From an uncultured bacterium (GTDB taxonomy: Bacteria > Cyanobacteriota > Vampirovibrionia > Obscuribacterales > Obscuribacteraceae), in assembly GCA_903835185.1 (NCBI GenBank), contig CAILLX010000163.1, positions 52,087 to 116,086 of the forward strand: a DNA stretch of 64,000 bases, read 5' to 3'. This document shows positions 55,565-64,000 of this stretch, piece by piece. Position 1 is the first letter of the stretch, and each line of letters begins with the position of its first letter. The notes under the pieces were generated by a model, which worked only from the letters and a program-made list of their open reading frames with translations, searched no databases and was not told the origin of the DNA. A program made the translations under genes and the position numbers.

Positions 55565-58261
55565 CTAGACTGTGACTTTGCCTAAAACAGCCATCTGCGA
55601 CTCAAGACTGGACTTCTGTACATCTAGCTCAGCAAGCTGTTTGCCCAGGGCGTCAACCTTGTCTTTTGGTGCTTTGGCTCTAAAATCAGCATTGTCCAGA
55701 ATTTGACTTACTTTAGCTCTATCTTTCTCCAGAGCTTCCATACGTTGTTTGAGCTTAGTTTTGCTTTTCTCGACGTCAATCAGCTTGTCCAGAGGGACAC
55801 AAATCCTGGCAGTAGAGACTGTGTCCCAGGCTGCTACATCAGGCGCAGTCCCATCGCTAGCAATAGTCAGCGGGCTTACTTTAGCCAGACGTTTGATGTA
55901 ATCCTCGCCAGATTTGAGCAGCGCAAGTTCTTTCGTGTCCTGGCAATATATAAGTACCTCGGCTTGTGAGGCTGCAGGCACATTGTATGTCTGTCTGATA
56001 TTGCGAATTGAGCGAATGGTGCGGGTAAGCATCTCGAGCTGGCTCTCCGCTTCTTCATCGAAGAAACTCTCATCCTCGCGCGGGTAAGGGGCAAACATGA
56101 TTGAAGCCAGTTGCGCATAGAGTGCAAACTTAGGTGTACGGTCCCAGAGATCTTCTGTTATAAATGGCATTATCGGATGCAAAGCGCGCATCAACCCTTC
56201 GAAGATTACATGTAATACTTGCCTGGTCTGTCCACCGCCGGTGGTATCATCCTGTGCAATTTGAATTTTTGCGATCTCAAGATACCAGTCGCAGAAATGA
56301 TCCCAGATGAACTCATAGAAGTCTCTGCATACTTCATTAAAGTCGTAATTGCGTAAGCCTTTGTGGACATCAGCAAGAAGGTGGTTGTAACGGCTCAGTA
56401 TCCAGCGATCGGCAGCTGTCAGCTTGCTGCGCTCTATGCCAGAGGGTTTGTAACCTTCAAGTTCACCGAGAACAAAACGTCCTGCATTCCATAGCTTATT
56501 GGCAAAACGCTTGCATTCTTCTAACCGGTCTTCACGGAAGCGTACATCCTGATCGCCTCGGACACCTAGTGAGGCGAACAAAAAGCGGTTGGCATCAGCG
56601 CCATACTTATCAATCATGTCGAGCGGATCAATGGCATTGCCCTTTGATTTGGACATTCGTTTGCCGTCTGCAGTCTGAATCACAGGGTGAATGAGAACAT
56701 GCTTGAAAGGAATAGTGCCGACAAACTTCAAACTTGTGAAGATCATTCTTGCTACCCAGAGATTGATAATCTCGCGTGCAGTGGATAGCACTGCGGTGGG
56801 ATAGAAGGTCTTAAGTTCGGGAGTCTGATCCGGCCAGCCAAGGGTGGCAAACGGCCAGAGAGCAGAACTAAACCAGGTATCAAGCACATCGGGATCTTGC
56901 TCAAGTGTCTGGCAAGAACAGCTTGGGCAGGATGAGGGCGGCTCTTCGAAAGCATCTTGCTTGCCGCAACTTGTGCAAGTCCAGATAGGAATGCGATGTC
57001 CCCACCAGAGCTGGCGACTGACGCACCAGTCACGGATGTTTCTCATCCAGTCTAAGAAGGTTGCAGCGTAACGATCTGGAATGAAAACAACTCTCTGCTC
57101 TTCCACTACCGCAATGGCTGGAGCGGCAAGCTCTTTCATCCGCACATACCACTGATCAGAGAGCAAAGGCTCAATGACTGCATGACAACGCTCACAACGG
57201 ACAAGCCCGAGCAGATAGTCCTGGACTTCGCTTAAAAGTCCGGCTGTTTCCAGTTGAGAGACAATCTCCCCACGAGCAGCAAAGCGCTCCTTGCCGTGCA
57301 GGTCTGCAGGAACAAACTCGTTGGCTGACAGTTTACCCTGCTGGTCGATTACCACTGGACTAGCTAGATTGTGACGCTGTCCGACTTCCCAGTCGTTGGC
57401 ATCGTGTGCCGGCGTGATTTTAAGCGCTCCGGTGCCAAACTCCATATCAACATACTCATCGGCAATGACAGGTATAGGTCTATCTGTCAGCGGCAGAAGC
57501 ACTGAGGCTCCCACCAGTGATGAATAACGCTTGTCGGCCGGGTTGACAGCAACTGCTACATCTCCAAACATTGTCTCCGGGCGCGTAGTAGCTACAGTTA
57601 AGTGCCCTGAGCCGTCTGCCAGGCGGTATTTGATGCAGTAGAGATGCCCTTTTGTCTCTTCATGTTCCACCTCAAGATCAGAAAGACTTGTTAAGCAACG
57701 TGGGCACCAGTTGGTGACGCGGTTGCCCCGGTAGATGTAACCCTCCTTGAAAAGGGTGCAGAAGGCCCGCATGATTGCCTTGACGTAGTGCTCATCCATT
57801 GTAAAGACCATGCGATCCCAACAAAAACTTACTCCCAGGCGCTTATATTGATTGAGAATCTGGTTGCCATACTGATTGCGCCACTGCCACACTTTCTCAA
57901 GAAATTGCTCGCGTCCAAGTGCATGGCGAGTAACACCTTGTTTCTTGAGTTCGCGCTCAACCACCATCTGTGTGGCAATGCCTGCATGGTCCGTTCCTGG
58001 CTGCCATAAGACGTTGTAGCCCTGCATCCGCTTCCAGCGAATAAGCAGGTCCTGTAGCGTTCCATTTAAGGCGTGCCCCAGGTGAAGATTACCTGTGATG
58101 TTTGGCGGAGGAAGAGCGACAGAAAAGCTTGGTCGATCTGGATCAACGGTTAATGAAAAGAGGTTCTCAGCAAACCAAAATTGGGTCCACTTTGCTTCTA
58201 CTTCTTTCGGGTTATATGCTGACTTGGATTCGCTCTGTTTGCTTTCGGACATAATTTGCAC
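55565..58261 (-). CDS. valS: Valyl-tRNA synthetase
   Basis: PPPNITGNLHLGHAL (HIGH), KMSKSKGN (KMSKS), C-terminal coiled coil. Confidence 0.97.
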   Translation of the reverse strand: MQIMSESKQSESKSAYNPKEVEAKWTQFWFAENLFSLTVDPDRPSFSVALPPPNITGNLHLGHALNGTLQDLLIRWKRMQGYNVLWQPGTDHAGIATQMVVERELKKQGVTRHALGREQFLEKVWQWRNQYGNQILNQYKRLGVSFCWDRMVFTMDEHYVKAIMRAFCTLFKEGYIYRGNRVTNWCPRCLTSLSDLEVEHEETKGHLYCIKYRLADGSGHLTVATTRPETMFGDVAVAVNPADKRYSSLVGASVLLPLTDRPIPVIADEYVDMEFGTGALKITPAHDANDWEVGQRHNLASPVVIDQQGKLSANEFVPADLHGKERFAARGEIVSQLETAGLLSEVQDYLLGLVRCERCHAVIEPLLSDQWYVRMKELAAPAIAVVEEQRVVFIPDRYAATFLDWMRNIRDWCVSRQLWWGHRIPIWTCTSCGKQDAFEEPPSSCPSCSCQTLEQDPDVLDTWFSSALWPFATLGWPDQTPELKTFYPTAVLSTAREIINLWVARMIFTSLKFVGTIPFKHVLIHPVIQTADGKRMSKSKGNAIDPLDMIDKYGADANRFLFASLGVRGDQDVRFREDRLEECKRFANKLWNAGRFVLGELEGYKPSGIERSKLTAADRWILSRYNHLLADVHKGLRNYDFNEVCRDFYEFIWDHFCDWYLEIAKIQIAQDDTTGGGQTRQVLHVIFEGLMRALHPIMPFITEDLWDRTPKFALYAQLASIMFAPYPREDESFFDEEAESQLEMLTRTIRSIRNIRQTYNVPAASQAEVLIYCQDTKELALLKSGEDYIKRLAKVSPLTIASDGTAPDVAAWDTVSTARICVPLDKLIDVEKSKTKLKQRMEALEKDRAKVSQILDNADFRAKAPKDKVDALGKQLAELDVQKSSLESQMAVLGKVTV

Positions 58262-58658
58262 TTTGAAACGCCTGTGACTATTGAATAAGGCTCATTATAT
58301 AAGTGATTGGGCATCGCCTGTCCCAAGTCGTTTTGCAATTTGCAACTATCCTCATTGTTTGAGACAGGTGAAAGGAACAATCACTTAAATAAAAACAAAT
58401 AAATGCTTTTTGACTAATATGAAACAATCTGAATTTCAGTGGTTCGCGCCAGGCTGACAACTGGTGTTGCCCGGCGGCAACTGTGTGCTAGAGTGGGCGC
58501 AGCTTGCCAGAGCCCTATTCTTGAAAGTCGGCCTCAATTGGTGGCAACCCTGTAGGAGACGCAAGCGGGGGATGTTAGAATTCCCCATGGCCTGGGTGAG
58601 CCGGCATTGTCTGGCGACCAGTGCTCCGCCTATTTTTCGGATATAGCAGGAACAGAAA

Positions 58659-59219
58659 ATGATCTCAAGCAACGATTTTCGGCCGGGTGTCACCATTGTA
58701 TATAACAATGGGGTGTGGCAGATCGTGGAGGCAATGCACGTCAAACCTGGCAAGGGTTCGGCATTTGTCCGCACAAAGATGAAAAATGTAGTAACTGGCA
58801 ACGTTATGGAAAATACATTCCGTGCCGGTGAAAAGGTTCCGTCGGCAGTGATAGAAAAATCCGAAATGCAGTACCTCTACAGGTCTGGCGATAAGTTCAC
58901 AATGATGGATGCTGTCAGCTTTGAGCAGTTCGAGCTTGATGAAGGCCAGATTGGGTCAACTGTTGAGTTTCTCAAAGAAGCACTGGAAGGCATTACAGTT
59001 TTACGTTATGACGGAAGAGTAATCGGCGTAGATCTGCCGAATACTGTTGAACTTGAAGTGACGGAAGCTGCCCCTGACGAACGTGGTGATACCAGTTCCG
59101 GTGGCGGTAAGCCGGCTAAGCTGGAGACGGGAGCGACCATTACTGTCCCATTCCATATAAAGGTTGGCGACAAAATTAGAGTTGATACGCGCAGCAGAAA
59201 GTATCTGACAAGAGTTTAA
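58659..59219 (+). CDS. efp: Elongation factor P
   Basis: FRPGVTIVYNNGVWQIVEAMHVKPGKGSAFVRTKMKN; VGDKIRVDTRSRKYLTRV. Confidence 0.97.
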   Translation: MISSNDFRPGVTIVYNNGVWQIVEAMHVKPGKGSAFVRTKMKNVVTGNVMENTFRAGEKVPSAVIEKSEMQYLYRSGDKFTMMDAVSFEQFELDEGQIGSTVEFLKEALEGITVLRYDGRVIGVDLPNTVELEVTEAAPDERGDTSSGGGKPAKLETGATITVPFHIKVGDKIRVDTRSRKYLTRV

Positions 59220-59249
59220 GGCAGCATTAGCAGGGTAGCGAGGCAATCG

Positions 59250-59735
59250 GTGAAAATTGATTTTGATCAGATCCGGGAACTGCTGGCAGTAGTTGGCAAT
59301 ACGGATATAACCGAGCTGACAATTGAATCGGCTGAGGAGAAGATTACTGTCCGGAAATCCGCACCGGTTGTTTTACGTCCTGTTGCAACGACAGTTGTGG
59401 ACTTGCCCGAGGCGTCTGTGCAAGCAGTGTATGGGGCAGCGTCTGCTGCAGCAGGAAGATCCCAGGTTGCTGAGGCGGTGGCAGAAGGCAAGTTCATCCA
59501 GATCACTTCTCCCATGGTCGGTACATTCTATCGCTCGCCTTCACCGAGCGCGCCAGCGTTTGTAGATGTTGGCGATCAGGTGACTTTGGGGCAGACTGTT
59601 TGCATCATAGAAGCGATGAAGCTAATGAACGACCTGCCTTCCGATGTGGCCGGACGGATTGTCAAAGTGTGTGTGGACAGCGGTACTACTGTGGAGTATG
59701 GACAGCCGCTATTCATGGTCGATCCCAACGGATAG
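59250..59735 (+). CDS. accB: Biotin carboxyl carrier protein of acetyl-CoA carboxylase
   Basis: [30 protein letters not shown] biotinylation motif. Confidence 0.96.
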   Translation: MKIDFDQIRELLAVVGNTDITELTIESAEEKITVRKSAPVVLRPVATTVVDLPEASVQAVYGAASAAAGRSQVAEAVAEGKFIQITSPMVGTFYRSPSPSAPAFVDVGDQVTLGQTVCIIEAMKLMNDLPSDVAGRIVKVCVDSGTTVEYGQPLFMVDPNG

Positions 59736-59765
59736 CTTCTCACCTAAAAAAGTAAGGCAAGCCCA

Positions 59766-61127
59766 ATGATCGAGAAAGTACTCATAGCCAACCGTGGGGA
59801 GATTGCTCTGCGAGTGATCAGAGCGTGCCACGAGCTTGGCATAAGGACAGTAGCTGTATACTCGCAGGCTGATGTCGAGTCATTGCATGTCAAATTGGCA
59901 GATGAGGCATATTGCATTGGACCACCTGTGTCGAGCCGGAGCTATCTCCATCCGCCAGCATTAATCAGTACAGCTGTTGTTACAGGGGCCGATGCTATCC
60001 ATCCCGGATACGGCTTTCTCTCTGAAAATGCCAACTTTGCCCAGATCTGCACTGATCACAAGATTAAGTTTATTGGACCCAGTGCCGAATCAATCAAGGC
60101 TATGGGAGATAAAGCCTCTGCACGTCAGCGGATGCGCTGTGCCGGTGTGCCTGTAGTGCCAGGCACTGATGGACTGATTACAGATGAAGCAGAGGCGTTT
60201 AAAATTGCATCTCAGATTGGTTATCCGGTCATAGTGAAGGCGACAGCTGGCGGTGGTGGTAGAGGGATGCGTGTTGCTGCGGACTCTTCTTCACTGGCGC
60301 GTGCTCTTGCGGCAGCTCGCGCTGAGTCGGCTGCAGCTTTCGGAGACAGCGGTGTCTATCTGGAGAAGTACCTGAAACCGATAAGACATGTCGAGATTCA
60401 GATACTGGCGGATAAACATGGCAACTGTTTACACTTTGGTGAGCGCGACTGCTCTATTCAACGACGCCATCAGAAGCTGATTGAAGAAGCTCCCAGTCCG
60501 GCTTTAACAGATGAGCTTCGTGCACAGATGGGGGTGTCAGCAGTCCAGGCAGCCAAGTCGATCGGTTATGAAGGTGCTGGAACTGTAGAGTTTATTCTCT
60601 CTGGCGGCAAGTTTTACTTTATGGAGATGAATACGAGGATACAGGTGGAGCATCCTGTGACCGAAATGGTGACCGGGTACGATCTTGTGAAGGAGCAGCT
60701 GAGAGTCGCCTCAGGGTTGGAGCTTTCTTTTAAGCAAGAGGATATTGTCCTGCGCGGGCATGCAATTGAGTGCCGTATCAATGCTGAAGATCCAGAGCGC
60801 AACTTCTTGCCATGTCCAGGCAAAATCCAGGCTTACATTGTTCCTGGCGGTCCTGGAGTTAGAGTAGATAGCCATTGCTATCCGGGCTATTCCATTCCGC
60901 CTTTTTATGATTCGCTTGTAGGCAAACTCATAGTCTGGGGACAGGATCGTGATGAAGCTATTCAAAGAATGCAACGGGCGCTGGACGAATATGCCATTAC
61001 TGGTATTAAGACCACAATACCGTTTCATCAAAAGGTTCTCTCAAACGCACACTTTCGGCACGGCGAGATATCAACAGACTTTATAGAGGAGCATATGGCT
61101 GTAGCGAAGTCAAGCGGTGAGCGGTGA
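59766..61127 (+). CDS. accC: Acetyl-CoA carboxylase, biotin carboxylase subunit
   Basis: [53 protein letters not shown]. Confidence 0.97.
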   Translation: MIEKVLIANRGEIALRVIRACHELGIRTVAVYSQADVESLHVKLADEAYCIGPPVSSRSYLHPPALISTAVVTGADAIHPGYGFLSENANFAQICTDHKIKFIGPSAESIKAMGDKASARQRMRCAGVPVVPGTDGLITDEAEAFKIASQIGYPVIVKATAGGGGRGMRVAADSSSLARALAAARAESAAAFGDSGVYLEKYLKPIRHVEIQILADKHGNCLHFGERDCSIQRRHQKLIEEAPSPALTDELRAQMGVSAVQAAKSIGYEGAGTVEFILSGGKFYFMEMNTRIQVEHPVTEMVTGYDLVKEQLRVASGLELSFKQEDIVLRGHAIECRINAEDPERNFLPCPGKIQAYIVPGGPGVRVDSHCYPGYSIPPFYDSLVGKLIVWGQDRDEAIQRMQRALDEYAITGIKTTIPFHQKVLSNAHFRHGEISTDFIEEHMAVAKSSGER

Positions 61128-61198
61128 CGTTTTTGCAGCAGTCTCATTTGCAAATGCAAACGATAGGATAGAATCTTTCTGTACGATCAACTCTGGTT

Positions 61199-61270
61199 GG
61201 CTCCGTAGCTCAATGGTGGAGCAAGCGACTCATAATCGCCAGGCTACAGGTTCGAATCCTGTCGGAGCCA
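61199..61270 (+). tRNA. tRNA with CAT anticodon (elongator Met most likely; Ile2 not excluded)
   Basis: Cloverleaf: GGCTCCG/CGGAGCC acceptor, GCTC/GAGC D-stem, loop CTCATAA, ACAGG-TTCGAAT-CCTGT T-arm; CCA not encoded. Confidence 0.92.
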
Positions 61271-61528
61271 AAAATTATTGCAAACCACTCAGAGCATCCA
61301 GCTGTCGGCTTGACAAGGGTGGACAGATGTGATGTCCGATAAATCGCTTCTTGTCCAGTATCTTGCGTGTTGCTCCTGTGTTGTTACTTAGCAATGTTCT
61401 ACACTCCAGGCAGTGATCACAGTGTTGATACTGAGCTTATGGGCTGGTATGTCGGATTCTGGCAGGATGTTACAATGAGAGCCAAGATCAGATGTTTTGT
61501 TTGTTTGACAAAGGGAGCTCATGAAGAG

Positions 61529-62227
61529 ATGTTGAGACAAGCCGGTTTGGGTAGTCGCGTTTCTCTTTACGTACTCTTTGCTGCCATAGCTGTCTTGATA
61601 GCTGGACTGACAAAGTTGCCAGTGTTGAGTCAGGAGTCGAAGCCAGCGCTCAGAGGGCTGGCTCAGTCAGGTACTATTACTGCTGCCGTTGCTGAAATTC
61701 GCCCTGTTTTGTTGTCAGCCTGCAGGGGACACAGCATCAGATGTATGCGGGTGCATATCAAGAACAACACTGATCAGACTATTACAATTGATGGCAATGG
61801 TGCCAAGCTAGCTATATCAGACAATGTCATAACTCCGCGCAGCACAGCGCAGATTACACAAGCATCTTGTTGTGGCATGTCTAAGCCTGCTCAAGCTGCC
61901 GTAGCAGCTGTTTCGCTGGGAACACTAGGATTTGCCGGTCCGATCAGCTATGAGATTTTGACCAACCGGAGGAACAACTACTTTTTCCGGAGCAGCTTTG
62001 GCTATCTGGATGATGGCATAAGACACGAAATCGAATCATTCCAATGCGGTAAGCGAGTCATTCTGCCTGGAGATGAAACTGATGGATGGTTTTGCTTTAG
62101 GAATTCTGAACTTACCGCTGCCGCAGAGCTGCAACTGCCTGTAATTGCGAACAATAAAGCCAGTTTAATTGTAGTTCCAGCTCTGGCGAATGCTTCCTCT
62201 AATCCCCCAGTTAGCCCGCAGCAGTAG
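61529..62227 (+). CDS. Hypothetical protein with N-terminal signal/TM segment
   Basis: LGSRVSLYVLFAAIAVLIAGLTKLPVLSQ; no recognised family. Confidence 0.5.
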   Translation: MLRQAGLGSRVSLYVLFAAIAVLIAGLTKLPVLSQESKPALRGLAQSGTITAAVAEIRPVLLSACRGHSIRCMRVHIKNNTDQTITIDGNGAKLAISDNVITPRSTAQITQASCCGMSKPAQAAVAAVSLGTLGFAGPISYEILTNRRNNYFFRSSFGYLDDGIRHEIESFQCGKRVILPGDETDGWFCFRNSELTAAAELQLPVIANNKASLIVVPALANASSNPPVSPQQ

Positions 62228-62509
62228 ACTCTCGCCCTGAGTCTATACATAGGATTCGTTCGCGTGTCTGATCTGGCAGCGCCACATAGTAATGCTGGAT
62301 GTATAAGCATTGGTATTGCTGATAAACATTGTTGGCGCTTCTGTGAAAAAACAATAACTATTTTGCTTTCGGCAACGCTTTCCTGACTGCGCTTGCCAGG
62401 TAAGCAGTTAGATAATCGAACAGTTTCGCTATGGAAAAACTACTCGACAGGCAGTTCTTGCTACAATCGGTACGTGTCGGTGATGGGAAATTACGGAGTA
62501 ATCAAGCGG

Positions 62510-63136
62510 ATGAACATCTTCGGGAAGGAGCTATTCCGGGCTAGCATCTGTGTAGTGGCACTGATGGTATCAGTATTTGGTCTGATGATCTGCTCTTCTC
62601 TTCAATCTCGGGCCGTGCAAGCAGACAAGCATGTGCTGCTGGCTGCCAGTAAGAAAGAGAAATCAAGTATCAGCAATCCTGTTGTGGTGCTGGAGACTGA
62701 CAGGGGAACAATTAAGATTAAGGTGCTGAAAGCAGAAGCGCCGATTACTGCAGACAACTTTCTCGATCTGGTGCATCGCGGCTTTTACAATAATCTTTCG
62801 TTCCACAGATATGAGCCTGGTTTTGTGATTCAAGGTGGAGATCCCACAGGCACCGGACGTGGCAACTTTATCGATCCAGAAACACACAAGTCCAGAACTA
62901 TACCGTTAGAAGTGAAGTCTGATTTACGGCATGATGCTGCCGGAGTAGTTGCCATGGCTAGAGGTGGTGATCCCAACTCAGCAAGCTGCCAGTTTTACAT
63001 TACTCTGGGACCGGCGTCCTTCCTTGACGGCAAGTATGCTGTCTTTGGCAGAGTGATTGACGGAATGTCAGTTGTTCAACAGCTGCGACCAGACGATAAG
63101 ATGACGAAAGTATTTGAACTTGATTCGAGTAAGTGA
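62510..63136 (+). CDS. Exported or membrane-anchored cyclophilin-type peptidyl-prolyl isomerase
   Basis: N-terminal hydrophobic segment; [57 protein letters not shown]. Confidence 0.92.
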   Translation: MNIFGKELFRASICVVALMVSVFGLMICSSLQSRAVQADKHVLLAASKKEKSSISNPVVVLETDRGTIKIKVLKAEAPITADNFLDLVHRGFYNNLSFHRYEPGFVIQGGDPTGTGRGNFIDPETHKSRTIPLEVKSDLRHDAAGVVAMARGGDPNSASCQFYITLGPASFLDGKYAVFGRVIDGMSVVQQLRPDDKMTKVFELDSSK

Positions 63137-63229
63137 GCTGTGATACCAGCATCGGTACTGTTTGTGATCTTGAACATAACCAGTTGCTGCTTGCTAACAA
63201 GAGACCTATTTCCATGGAGTAAATGAGAT

Positions 63230-63706
63230 ATGACTACAGTTGATCCAGTCGTAGAACTAGAAACAAGCAAAGGAAAGATCAAAATACAAGTTCTTTTGAA
63301 TGATGCGCCGATCACAGCAGGCAACTTCCTGGATCTGGTGGGGCGCGAGTTTTATAACGGCTTGACGTTTCATCGTTATGAACCTGGTTTTGTCATTCAA
63401 GGCGGATGTCCTAAAGGCACCGGCACTGGTGGCTTCACAGATCCGCAAACAGGACGCGAACGCACTATTGCACTGGAAGTGAAACCTGGACTTAAACACG
63501 ATGCGGCAGGTATTGTAGCCATGGCTCGTTCGAATAATCCTAATTCCGCCAGCTCGCAATTCTATATAACGCTTGGAGCAGCATCTTTTCTTGACATGCA
63601 ATATGCTGTGTTTGGAAAAGTTGTAGAAGGGTTGGATGTCGCCAGACAACTGCGGGCTGATGATCGAATGATAAAGGTCACCATCCTGCAGCCGGCTGCC
63701 CTTTAG
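63230..63706 (+). CDS. Cytosolic cyclophilin-type peptidyl-prolyl isomerase
   Basis: [57 protein letters not shown]; no signal peptide. Confidence 0.93.
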   Translation: MTTVDPVVELETSKGKIKIQVLLNDAPITAGNFLDLVGREFYNGLTFHRYEPGFVIQGGCPKGTGTGGFTDPQTGRERTIALEVKPGLKHDAAGIVAMARSNNPNSASSQFYITLGAASFLDMQYAVFGKVVEGLDVARQLRADDRMIKVTILQPAAL

Positions 63707-63960
63707 GTAGACAAGCCAAAATCGAATACCGTTCGACACCGCCCACTAAGGCATCTTCTTTGGTGAGCAGTGGAAGCCTGCTGGTTGGACATCAGTTAGC
63801 GGTTGCTCTGGGTGTAAGCCGGAGCAAATCTTAGGTGGACCCAACTATTAGGGCCAAAAAGGGGCATGCCCCAAAGCTAGTTGAAAATTGAGCGATCTCT
63901 CCCAGGACTAAGCCTGGTATTGTTTTTGGTGACTAAACTAAAACCAATTGGAGAGACCGC

Positions 63961-64000
63961 ATGAAGAAATCATCAAACAAAAAGTCTAAGAATGTCAACC
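63961..64000 (+). CDS. Start of an unidentified CDS running off the window (MKKSSNKKSKNVN...)
   Basis: ATG preceded by GGAGAG; truncated, product unknown. Confidence 0.4.
   Translation, partial: MKKSSNKKSKNVN

Noticed and set aside
1-64000. CRISPR arrays, prophage, rRNA operon
   Set aside because: No regularly spaced direct repeats, no phage structural genes and no rRNA-like sequence were seen

Overview
Window of a bacterial chromosome, about 64 kb. Gene content (efp-accB-accC, secreted TPR/CHAT/caspase proteins, TadE/G-like proteins) would fit a Melainabacteria/Vampirovibrionia-type or similarly large-genome lineage, but I cannot prove the taxon from sequence alone. Housekeeping blocks: purN(partial)-purL-purQ-purM-purH (1-6.9 kb), clpS-clpA (43.3-45.9 kb), valS (55.6-58.3 kb), efp-accB-accC and a CAT-anticodon tRNA (58.7-61.3 kb), and two cyclophilins (62.5-63.7 kb). 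A MarR-mfp-RND-RND efflux operon lies at 46.3-54.5 kb. The accessory part (7-43 kb) holds a secreted serpin; a TPR-caspase protein next to a DUF4384-like protein; an operon of alpha/beta-hydrolase, giant beta-helix/FecR-like exoprotein and TPR-CHAT protease; an 807-aa-ORF protein with both an HExxH and a papain-like Cys/His/Asn signature; a VIT/vWA membrane protein; Tad-pilus-like proteins; and two receiver-Ser/Thr-kinase fusion proteins. Main candidates for undescribed biology: (1) a possible phospho-threonine signalling set, in which two membrane proteins each carry three K/R-T-x-x-D/E tags plus a Cys-ribbon (CPVG) domain, with an FHA protein and two receiver-STPKs nearby, one with a degenerate receiver; (2) the exported protease / protease-inhibitor neighbourhood; (3) a dispersed ~105-bp MITE/REP-like double-palindrome family with inverted ends; (4) a phased CTAAC/GTTAG half-site array upstream of the MarR gene. 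No database search was run; family calls come from motif recognition.
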